Assembly: GCA_902465425.1 (NCBI GenBank)
Contig: CABQNA010000019.1
Span: 1-13,732, forward strand
Direction of reading: 5' to 3'
Source of the DNA: an uncultured Collinsella sp.
GTDB taxonomy: Bacteria > Actinomycetota > Coriobacteriia > Coriobacteriales > Coriobacteriaceae
Length of the DNA stretch: 13,732 nt
In this document: positions 1-5,929 of the stretch, piece after piece
Position numbering within the stretch: position 1 is the stretch's first letter
Layout of the letters: each line of letters begins with the position of its first letter
Notes under the pieces: generated by a model
Seen by the model: only the letters and a program-made list of their open reading frames with translations
Databases searched by the model: none
Told to the model about the DNA's origin: nothing
Program-made: the position numbers and the translations under genes

Positions 1-126
1 TTTGACCAGGGAGGTCACGGCCTTTCACTCGGCAACGCCAACACCGCGGTCGACAACGAGGACAAGCAGGTGGCGGTCCGCCCTTGGATTCGCCTGGCCT
101 TCCGCTTCCTCGAGCGCCATCTGTAA
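1..126 (+). CDS. C-terminal end of an alpha/beta-hydrolase (esterase-type), partial
   Basis: The window opens inside an open frame that ends at TAA 124-126 and gives 41 residues beginning FDQGGHGLSLGN and ending FRFLERHL. The GGHGLSL segment matches the block that carries the catalytic histidine near the C-terminus of alpha/beta-hydrolase fold esterases (acetyl esterase and BD-FAE-like families), which is followed there by a closing helix with a conserved Trp. Here Trp follows at VRPWIRLAFRFL. The nucleophile serine and the acid residue lie upstream of the window, so substrate and full length cannot be judged. The family call rests on this one motif. The stop is 29 bases before a terminator-like palindrome in the same orientation. 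Confidence 0.7.
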   Translation, partial: FDQGGHGLSLGNANTAVDNEDKQVAVRPWIRLAFRFLERHL

Positions 127-155
127 GAGTCCCGGCATCCAAGCCCTTCAATAAT

Positions 156-228
156 TTGCGGTGAAATAGTTCCTATCTGGGGCATCAACCAGCCCATCCA
201 GGAACTATTCCACCGCAACTTCGTTTTT
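156..228 (+). repeat. Long palindromic element, copy 1 (terminator-like)
   Basis: The left arm TTGCGGTGAAATAGTTCCT (156-174) pairs with the right arm AGGAACTATTCCACCGCAA (200-218): 18 of 19 pairs, with a single A-C mismatch (164/211) and a 25-base loop. It is followed by CTTCGTTTTT (219-228), so on the + strand it has the shape of a Rho-independent terminator for the hydrolase gene ending at 126. The outer part (TTGCGGTGAAATA / TATTCCACCGCAA) is shared with a second copy at 9601-9667, while the inner stem differs but still pairs. This indicates a dispersed repeat family rather than a one-off terminator. Confidence 0.8.
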
Positions 229-239
229 GATGCCCCGCC

Positions 240-440
240 CGGAAACTGCGCCCCAGTTTTGCCTTTCAAGGTGGGACGCAGTTTCCCATAGGGCCTCGAC
301 TGGGAAAGCGCGTCCCGTTTCGAGCGGGGATTCCGGGATGCATTTTCCGTAAGAGGCCTGTTTGGGAAACCATATCCCGTTTCGAGCCGGAATTCTGGGA
401 TGTAGTTTCCCCGAGAGGCCTCATCGGGAAACTATGGCCC
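240..440. repeat. Tandem array of 62-bp hairpin units (3 units plus a half unit)
   Basis: Units start at 240, 302, 364 and 426, an exact period of 62. Each full unit begins GGGAAA (the first has CGGAAA) and contains CCC, then a centre such as GTTTCGAGC, then GGGA, then TTTCC, and ends with AGGCCT or GGGCCT. Units 2 and 3 agree at about three quarters of positions; unit 1 is more diverged. Within each unit, positions 2-15 pair with 34-47 to form a stem of about 14 pairs with one mismatch each. The fourth unit keeps only the left arm (GGGAAACTATGGCCC, 426-440). With the palindrome before it, this accounts for most of the 350-base gap between the hydrolase and feoAB. No protein-coding capacity is apparent. 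Confidence 0.85.
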
Positions 441-479
441 TGAACTCTCCTGCCTGTCCCCATTGCGCCAATTTGCTGA

Positions 480-509
480 TTGAACATCGTTGCATGTTCG
501 CGCTATCAT
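480..509 (+). promoter_or_regulatory. Candidate feoAB promoter with overlapping palindromic operator
   Basis: TTGAAC (480-485) and TATCAT (504-509), 18 bases apart, are a plausible -35/-10 pair about 90 bases upstream of the feoAB start. A perfect inverted repeat GAACAT-N6-ATGTTC (482-499) lies across the -35 and spacer, and TGCATG (491-496) / CATGCA (507-512) forms a second one across the -10. A repressor bound here would block the promoter. Iron control (Fur- or DtxR-type) is expected from the function of the downstream gene but is not proven by the sequence, and the palindrome is not a textbook box of either family. Confidence 0.45.
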
Positions 510-523
510 GCATGGTTAAAATT

Positions 524-552
524 GGTTAGCCATGGCAAACGGTTAGCCTTGG
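524..552 (+). promoter_or_regulatory. Direct repeat GGTTAGCC(A/T)TGG in the feoAB leader
   Basis: GGTTAGCCATGG (524-535) and GGTTAGCCTTGG (541-552) are identical at 11 of 12 positions and repeat with a 17-base period. A shorter GGTTA occurs at 514-518. The GGTTAG half resembles the half-site of the actinobacterial iron repressor box (IdeR/DtxR, TTAGGTTAG...), but the second half of that palindrome is poor here. It could be an iron-regulator site or part of a 5' leader structure. Confidence 0.35.
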
Positions 553-599
553 TGAACATAAATACAACGCCCTGTGGGCGCCGGGGGAGGAACACGGAC

Positions 600-2960
600 G
601 TGAAGCTCGATACACTCGAGATTGGAAAGGACGCCGTTGTCGCATCGGTGGCATCGGACGATCAGGCACTCCGACAGCATATTTTGGACATGGGTCTAAC
701 GCCGGGCACCGAAGTCACCATGATGAAGTACGCCCCCATGGGTGACCCGCTCGAGATCCGCCTGCGTGGCTACGAGTTGACACTGCGTAAGGACGATGCC
801 GCTCGCATCGAGCTCGTGGGTATTCACGACACCGATACGGGTCCGCGCGCTAACGCCGCAATCGGCACGACGGAGCATCCGGCTCTGGGCGAGGGGACGT
901 ATTCGCCCCGTGCGGCAAAGACGGCCGTGCCCGAGGGCGCGCCGCTGCACTTTGCCCTCGCCGGCAACCAAAACTGCGGCAAGACCACGTTATTCAACCA
1001 GCTGACGGGCTCCAACCAGCACGTCGGTAACTTTCCCGGCGTGACGGTCGACCGCAAAGATGGCACCATCCGCAACCATCCCGAGGCGAGCGTTACCGAC
1101 CTGCCTGGCATTTACTCTCTGTCGCCGTACACAGGCGAAGAGGTCGTGAGCCGTCAGTTCATCCTCGACGAGCGCCCGGACGCCATCATCGACATCATTG
1201 ACGCTACCAACATCGAGCGCAACCTGTACCTGACACTGCAGCTCATGGAGCTTGACCGTCCTATGGTCATCGCGCTCAACATGATGGACGAGGTGACCGC
1301 CAACGGCGGCGCCGTAGACGTCAACTTGCTCGAGAGCCTGTTGGGCGTGCCCGTTGTCCCCATTAGCGCTGCCCGCAACGAGGGCATCGGCGAGCTGGTG
1401 GACCACGCCCTGCACGTGGCGCGGTTCCGCGAGCGCCCTGGTCGCCTGGACTTTTGCGCGCCCGACGGTCCGGACGGCGGTGCGCTGCATCGCTGCATCC
1501 ACGGTATTGCTAACCTGATCGAGGACCATGCCGTGACGGCGCACATCCCGGTGCGCTTTGCGGCGACCAAGCTGGTCGAGGGCGATGAGCTGGTAACCGA
1601 GGCGCTTCACCTGGATCGCAACGAGCTCGACGCTATCGAGCACATCATCACCCAGATGGAGGGCGAGGCCGGCACCGACCGCCTATCTGCGCTGGCCGAT
1701 ATGCGTTTTAGCTTTATCGGCGACATGTGCGGGCGTTGCGTCGTCAAGCCGCACGAGAGCCGCGAGCACGTGCGCTCCGTCAAGATTGACCGCATCCTGA
1801 CAGGTCGTTACACGGCCATTCCGGCGTTTCTGGTGATCATGGGCCTCGTCTTTTGGCTGACGTTTGGCGTGATCGGCGCGGCGTTGCAGGGACTCATGGA
1901 GGACGGTATCGCTGCCATCATCGCCTCGGCCGATGCGGGCCTCAAGGCGTTCGGTACCAACGACGTGGTGCGCTCGCTGGCCGTGGACGGCGTGCTTACG
2001 GGTGTGGGCAGCGTGCTGACCTTCCTACCGATTATCGTCGTGCTCTTCTTGTTCCTCTCCATTCTGGAAGACTCCGGCTACATGGCGCGCGTGGCCTTTG
2101 TCATGGATAAGGTGTTGCGTCGCTTTGGCCTGTCGGGCCGCAGTTTCGTGCCCATGCTCGTCGGTTTTGGCTGCACCGTGCCGGCTATCATGTCGACCCG
2201 TACGCTCCCATCCGAGCACGACCGCAAGATGACGGTCATGCTCACGCCGTTTATGAGCTGCTCAGCCAAGCTACCGGTTTACGGCTTGCTGTGCGGGGCG
2301 TTTTTCCCGCAGGCGACGGTTCCCGCCATGGTCTCGCTCTATCTGATCGGTATCGTGGTCGGCTGCATCGCGGCTTTGGTGCTCAACCGCACGGCATTTA
2401 AGGGCGACCCGGTACCGTTTATCATGGAGCTGCCCAATTACCGCCTGCCGAGCGTCAAGACGACGGTGATGCTGGCATGGGATAAGGCCAAGGACTTCAT
2501 CACCAAGGCCTTTACCATTATCTTTGCCGCTACGGTGGTCATCTGGTTCCTGCAGACGTTCGATATCCGCTTTAACGTGGTCGCTGACCAGTCGCAAAGC
2601 CTGCTTGCCGGTCTGGGTAGCATCATCGCGCCGGTGTTGGCCCCGCTCGGTTTTGGCGACTGGCGCGCATCCACGGCGCTCGTCACCGGACTTATTGCCA
2701 AAGAGAGCGTCATCTCGACGCTCACGGTGCTTTTGGGCGCAACCTCTCCCGCGGCACTGTCAGCCATGTTTTCGCCGTTTACTGCCTACGTGTTCTTGGT
2801 CTTTACGCTGCTGTACCCGCCTTGCGTGGCGTCCATCGGCGCCGTCAAGAGCGAGTTGGGCGCACGCTATGCCGTGGCTGTATTCGCGTTTCAGGTGACG
2901 GTCGCCTGGATTGTGGCGTTTGTCGTGCATTCGGCGGGCATATTGCTGGGGTTGGCTTAG
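600..2960 (+). CDS. feoB: FeoA-FeoB fusion, ferrous iron transporter
   Basis: Takes up Fe(II) across the cytoplasmic membrane. The start is taken as GTG 600 (VKLDTLEIGKDAVV) because GGGGGAGGAA lies just upstream; the frame stays open back to 480, but those 40 residues do not resemble the family. This gives 786 residues. Residues 1-75 are an SH3-like FeoA domain (LGLTPGTEV-type block HILDMGLTPGTEVTM). The G-domain follows: G1 GNQNCGKT (122-129), G2 VGNFPGVTVD, G3 DLPG (167-170), G4 NMMD (227-230). After a helical domain come multiple membrane spans from about residue 402, with Gate motifs GCTVP (Cys525) and SCSAKLP (Cys554) and a late KESVISTL segment. FeoA fused in front of FeoB is a known arrangement in some bacteria. 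No feoC follows. G1 has Gln-Asn-Cys where GNPNSGKT is commoner. Confidence 0.96.
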   Translation: MKLDTLEIGKDAVVASVASDDQALRQHILDMGLTPGTEVTMMKYAPMGDPLEIRLRGYELTLRKDDAARIELVGIHDTDTGPRANAAIGTTEHPALGEGTYSPRAAKTAVPEGAPLHFALAGNQNCGKTTLFNQLTGSNQHVGNFPGVTVDRKDGTIRNHPEASVTDLPGIYSLSPYTGEEVVSRQFILDERPDAIIDIIDATNIERNLYLTLQLMELDRPMVIALNMMDEVTANGGAVDVNLLESLLGVPVVPISAARNEGIGELVDHALHVARFRERPGRLDFCAPDGPDGGALHRCIHGIANLIEDHAVTAHIPVRFAATKLVEGDELVTEALHLDRNELDAIEHIITQMEGEAGTDRLSALADMRFSFIGDMCGRCVVKPHESREHVRSVKIDRILTGRYTAIPAFLVIMGLVFWLTFGVIGAALQGLMEDGIAAIIASADAGLKAFGTNDVVRSLAVDGVLTGVGSVLTFLPIIVVLFLFLSILEDSGYMARVAFVMDKVLRRFGLSGRSFVPMLVGFGCTVPAIMSTRTLPSEHDRKMTVMLTPFMSCSAKLPVYGLLCGAFFPQATVPAMVSLYLIGIVVGCIAALVLNRTAFKGDPVPFIMELPNYRLPSVKTTVMLAWDKAKDFITKAFTIIFAATVVIWFLQTFDIRFNVVADQSQSLLAGLGSIIAPVLAPLGFGDWRASTALVTGLIAKESVISTLTVLLGATSPAALSAMFSPFTAYVFLVFTLLYPPCVASIGAVKSELGARYAVAVFAFQVTVAWIVAFVVHSAGILLGLA

Positions 2961-3021
2961 GGGCGCGTTGATGCTCCGTATTTTTGGGCGAGCAACAATT
3001 CAATAAATATGAGCCAAAATA

Positions 3022-3121
3022 CCGGCAATTGTCGGCCTGCGGGGACTGTCCTACACTGCAGATTGCCGTTCGCTGCCTATTTGCTGCCGTTTACGGATTC
3101 GTAAATACTTGCAATCGTCGG
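3022..3121. promoter_or_regulatory. Repeated GCAAT(T/C)GTCGG boxes upstream of the PTS gene
   Basis: GCAATTGTCGG (3025-3035) and GCAATCGTCGG (3111-3121) are 11-base near-identical direct repeats. The first sits in a near-palindrome CCGGCAATTGTCGG (3022-3035, one wobble pair). CGGCAAT/ATTGCCG is also repeated in inverted form (3023-3029 and 3062-3068). They lie 150-250 bases upstream of the EIICB start and could bind a catabolite or local regulator. There is no direct evidence of function. Confidence 0.3.
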
Positions 3122-3150
3122 TCGATTTAACCGTATTACGCGATGTCGAT

Positions 3151-3178
3151 GCGCATTTTATGCGCCCCTTTCTACAAT
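3151..3178 (+). promoter_or_regulatory. Candidate PTS promoter with operator-like palindrome
   Basis: TACAAT (3173-3178) is a good -10 candidate 97 bases before the EIICB start. Just upstream is a perfect palindrome GCGCATTTTATGCGC (3151-3165), placed where a repressor would cover the -35 and spacer. No convincing -35 hexamer is seen at 17-18 bases, which would suit an activated or tightly controlled promoter. Confidence 0.4.
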
Positions 3179-3274
3179 CACCTTGTTTCTATTGCCGAAC
3201 ATGTCTTCCGTTTCGCCTGTGTGGGGACGTGGGGTGCAATAGTTGTTTATGGAGGATCATTGAGGAGGGAATCG

Positions 3275-4939
3275 ATGAAAGAAAAATTTCAATCGTTCGG
3301 AAAGGCAATGCTCGTTCCGATTACGCTCATTGCCATTTCCGGTCTCTTTTTGGGTATCGGTAGCGTTTTTACGACCGAACTGACCCTTGTGTCCCTTGGC
3401 GTTAATTGGGACTGGTATGCCGCTTCGCCGCTCTTTACGTTCTTCTCGGTATTTAAGGGTCTCGGCGAGGTAATCATTGGAAACCTCGGTGTTTTGTTTG
3501 CCGTCGGCTGCGCCTTCTCCTTGTCTCGCAAAGAGAAGGGCTGGGCTGCCTTTTCTGCCCTTGTCTGTTATCTCACCATGCTCAAGACGGTTGAGATTCT
3601 GCTTGGAGCAGCTGGCTTGGCTGCCGACAATACAACGGTGGAAGCTCTTCAGAAGGTCGGCCTTACGTCCATTCAGGCGAGTGAGCAGTCCGCACTCTAC
3701 ACCACCTCGCTCGGCTTTTTTGGCTACAGCTCTGGTGTCTTTGGCGGCATTATCGTGGGCTGCCTGGTCGCTTGGATCACCGGCCGTTTTTACAAGACCA
3801 AGCTTCCAACGGCGCTGGCGTTTTTTGCGGGCAGTCGAACGGTCCCCATTGTATCGCTGGTCGCCGGTGGCATCCTGGGCGGCATCATGTACTTCGTCTG
3901 GCCCGTCATCGGTGGATGTTTCTCGGGTATTGCGACGTTCGTGAAAGGCTCCGGTCTGGTCGGTACGTTTGTCTATCGCTGGGTGCTCGAGAGCCTTGTG
4001 CCGTTTGGCTTGCATCCGCTGCTCGAGACGCCCATGTATTGGACTGAGCTTGGCGGCTCCATGGTCGTCGATGGAACGCGCGTGGTGGGCAATAGCGCCA
4101 TTCAGCTTGCACAGCTCGCTTCTCCCAGCAGTGACAAGCTCTTGGTTAGGGCCTTCATGGCTGGCTATGGCATTAACGATTACGCGTTGTTCCCGGGCAT
4201 CGCTCTTGCTATGTGGTCTTGTGCCAAGCCCCAGAACCGCAAGAAGGTTGCTGGTCTTTTAATCCCCACAGTGATTTCGACTGTTTTCTTTGGCGTTACG
4301 GAGCCTATTCTCTTTACGTTCCTGTTTGCCGCCCCCTGGCTCTACTTTGGCGTTTACGCTCCGCTTTCCGGACTGGGTGAAGTTCTCTCGGAGGCAATGG
4401 GCGTTTCGGTGTACCAGGGAAATATCAAGGATCTGATCCCATTCTTATTCCGCCCCGAGAAGCTTAATCTGCTTCCGTACCTTATCCTGCTCCCCGCCTT
4501 TTTCCTGGCAGCTTTCTTCCTCTTCCGGTTCTTTATTACTAAGTTCGATATCAAGACGCCCGGTCGAGACGATGGTGACGATATTGAGTTGATCAACAGC
4601 AGAGCCGAGTTCGAGGCAAAGGCCGCTGAGGCAAAGGGCGAGTCTGATAGCACTCCCGAGAAGGCAGTCCAGGGTCGTGCGACCAAGGACAGCGCGCTTG
4701 CTGTTGGCATTGTCGAAGCGCTTGGTGGAGCCGACAACATTGATGATCTTGACAACTGCATCTCACGTCTTCGCGTGATTGTCAAGGATGGTTCTAAGGT
4801 TGCAGACGACGAGGTGTTCACCAAGAATCTTGAAGCTATGGGCGTTATCCGCCTGAGCGACAAGGCAATCCAGGTCATTTACGGTCCTCGTGTCGGCGAA
4901 GTCGCTTCTGAGGTGCACGAAGTTCTCGGTGACGAGTAA
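3275..4939 (+). CDS. PTS EIICB component, alpha-glucoside/maltose type
   Basis: Imports and phosphorylates a sugar in the cytoplasmic membrane. ATG 3275 is preferred (MKEKFQSFGKAMLVPITLIAI) because TGAGGAGGG precedes it; the frame extends to 3143, but the added 44 residues lack a ribosome site and do not resemble the family. This gives 554 residues. Residues 1 to about 430 form the EIIC domain with hydrophobic spans and a GVTEPILFTF segment typical of the glucose/maltose superfamily, ending RFFITKFDIKTPGR as in MalP/GlvC-like proteins. A charged linker leads to EIIB (about 470-554) with the phosphorylation site NCISRLRV (Cys495). No EIIA domain is present, so phosphate must come from an EIIA encoded elsewhere. 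The GH4 and RpiR neighbours fit an alpha-glucoside. The exact sugar is inferred. Confidence 0.93.
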   Translation: MKEKFQSFGKAMLVPITLIAISGLFLGIGSVFTTELTLVSLGVNWDWYAASPLFTFFSVFKGLGEVIIGNLGVLFAVGCAFSLSRKEKGWAAFSALVCYLTMLKTVEILLGAAGLAADNTTVEALQKVGLTSIQASEQSALYTTSLGFFGYSSGVFGGIIVGCLVAWITGRFYKTKLPTALAFFAGSRTVPIVSLVAGGILGGIMYFVWPVIGGCFSGIATFVKGSGLVGTFVYRWVLESLVPFGLHPLLETPMYWTELGGSMVVDGTRVVGNSAIQLAQLASPSSDKLLVRAFMAGYGINDYALFPGIALAMWSCAKPQNRKKVAGLLIPTVISTVFFGVTEPILFTFLFAAPWLYFGVYAPLSGLGEVLSEAMGVSVYQGNIKDLIPFLFRPEKLNLLPYLILLPAFFLAAFFLFRFFITKFDIKTPGRDDGDDIELINSRAEFEAKAAEAKGESDSTPEKAVQGRATKDSALAVGIVEALGGADNIDDLDNCISRLRVIVKDGSKVADDEVFTKNLEAMGVIRLSDKAIQVIYGPRVGEVASEVHEVLGDE

Positions 4940-4957
4940 AACGCGCAAGTGGCTTTC

Positions 4958-4974
4958 AATTGCATAGCGCAATT
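4958..4974. terminator. Weak hairpin between convergent PTS and rpiR-family genes
   Basis: AATTGC (4958-4963) and GCAATT (4969-4974) form a short perfect stem with a 5-base loop in the 62-base gap between two convergent genes. It is AT-rich and lacks a clear T run, so it would be a poor terminator. It is the only candidate seen in this gap. Confidence 0.2.
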
Positions 4975-5001
4975 CCAGGGCTTGGCTTCCTATCGCATGA
5001 T

Positions 5002-5754
5002 TTAGGGGGCCAGGCCTTCTTGTTTTAGATTGTCAAGGCAGATACTCAATAGTTCTTCGAATGCGAGAATACAACTTCCGGTAAAGCAGTTAGGCTTAAC
5101 GTTCTTAAGATCCATTGGGTGATCGTCATGTATCGTAAAGATCGCGTCTGCCGTCTTGGCGAGCTCGCTGTCTTCGTTGCCGGTAAACGCGAGGGTCGTA
5201 ATGCCCGCGTCGTGGCATGCCCTTGCGGTTTCCAGGATGGCTTCTGTCTGGCCCGATTTGGATATGAGCATCATGCAGCTGAGCGTATTTCGGTTGGATT
5301 CGACAAACTGATCGGTTTCTAGGAAGTCTTGTATGACGGCCAAAAAGCCAAGTCCAACGAGCTTGGTCGCCATGTACTGCGCAACGATGCGTGAGAAGCC
5401 CTCTCCGTTTACTCCGATCATTCTGTTGCGATGCAGTGCGGCGATGAATACGTCTACATCTCCGGTGTGGCATACGAAGTGGACGCTACTGTCTTTGAGT
5501 GATTGATTCATTTCGCGGGAGACATGCTGAAGGTGCTTGAGATCGTACATCATTTCGCGGTAGCCACGGTAGCCGAGCTTTTTCGAAAGCCTGATGACTG
5601 TCGTCATGCTGGTAAAACATGCCATGGCGACGGGTTTTATGCCAATATCATCGAGGGTGTCGATATTGTTGAGTAGGTATTCGAGTACGCTTTGCTCGGT
5701 TTCGGATAGCTTTGCGGCTGAGTAGAGCTTGGAAATCTGCTTTTTATCAACCAT
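5002..5754 (-). CDS. RpiR/MurR-family transcriptional regulator with SIS domain
   Basis: A DNA-binding regulator expected to sense a sugar phosphate. The start ATG at 5754 (MVDKKQISKLYSAAKLSETEQ) is preferred over longer options because GAAGGAAG lies just upstream; this gives 250 residues, slightly short of the usual 270-300. The N-terminal part (about 1-75) is the RpiR-type helix-turn-helix, with IGIKPVAMACFTSMTTVIRLSKKLGYRGYREM in the recognition region (written here as separate family-typical blocks: ACFTSMTTVIRLSKKLG and YRGYREMMYDLK). The C-terminal half (about 110-245) is a SIS fold, with MLISKSGQTEAILETA as the phosphosugar-binding loop. It is convergent with the EIICB gene and divergent from the GH4 gene, the usual place for a local regulator. 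Whether it activates or represses is unknown. Confidence 0.92.
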   Translation of the reverse strand: MVDKKQISKLYSAAKLSETEQSVLEYLLNNIDTLDDIGIKPVAMACFTSMTTVIRLSKKLGYRGYREMMYDLKHLQHVSREMNQSLKDSSVHFVCHTGDVDVFIAALHRNRMIGVNGEGFSRIVAQYMATKLVGLGFLAVIQDFLETDQFVESNRNTLSCMMLISKSGQTEAILETARACHDAGITTLAFTGNEDSELAKTADAIFTIHDDHPMDLKNVKPNCFTGSCILAFEELLSICLDNLKQEGLAP

Positions 5755-5760
5755 CGGTGC

Positions 5761-5857
5761 TTCCTTCCCGCCGGACGTGTGTGGCCGCTTCCGTTGCGTA
5801 AATAATAACTCCTTGGGGAATTCCTTTCCCGCCTTGCAACCGGGGCGGGAAGCGGCC
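5761..5857. promoter_or_regulatory. Repeat-rich divergent control region between rpiR-family and GH4 genes
   Basis: TTCCCGCC occurs in direct orientation at 5765-5772 and 5826-5833 and inverted (GGCGGGAA) at 5844-5851. The pair 5826-5833/5844-5851 forms a perfect 8-base palindrome with a 10-base spacer. GGCCGCTTCC (5783-5792) and GGAAGCGGCC (5848-5857) form a second perfect inverted repeat of 10 bases, 55 bases apart. A palindromic GGAATTCC (5817-5824) lies between. Such paired sites are what a dimeric or tetrameric RpiR-type regulator with DNA looping would use. That the neighbouring regulator binds here is an inference. Confidence 0.55.
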
Positions 5858-5865
5858 CTCCATGC

Positions 5866-5880
5866 TGGATACAATATCCA
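5866..5880 (+). promoter_or_regulatory. Candidate GH4 promoter -10 within a palindrome
   Basis: TACAAT (5870-5875) is a plausible -10, 55 bases before the GH4 start, and lies inside the perfect palindrome TGGATA-CAA-TATCCA (5866-5880). No good -35 is found at the right distance. The same TACAAT hexamer is seen before the PTS and amylase genes. Confidence 0.4.
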
Positions 5881-5929
5881 AACACAGGCGAACCATGCAA
5901 TATTGAATGTGCTAATTGGGGGTTTCGAT

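Noticed and set aside
240..440. CRISPR array
   Set aside because: The whole 62-base unit repeats and there are no unique spacers of regular length between identical short repeats; no cas genes are in the window.
480..599. N-terminal 40-residue extension of FeoAB from TTG 480
   Set aside because: It would run through the promoter and leader, lacks a ribosome site, and does not resemble the FeoA N-terminus, while GTG 600 has a strong ribosome site.
990..1643. 217-codon open frame on the - strand opposite feoB
   Set aside because: It is antisense to the conserved GTPase domain and has no ribosome site or family match.
2961..3142. Terminator after feoAB
   Set aside because: Only a short, bulged GTTG..GCTC / GAGCAAC pairing is present and no T run follows the stem, so no terminator is claimed.
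3257..4015. 252-codon open frame on the - strand opposite the PTS gene
   Set aside because: The translation is rich in charged residues without hydrophobic core pattern, a shadow of a membrane protein gene.
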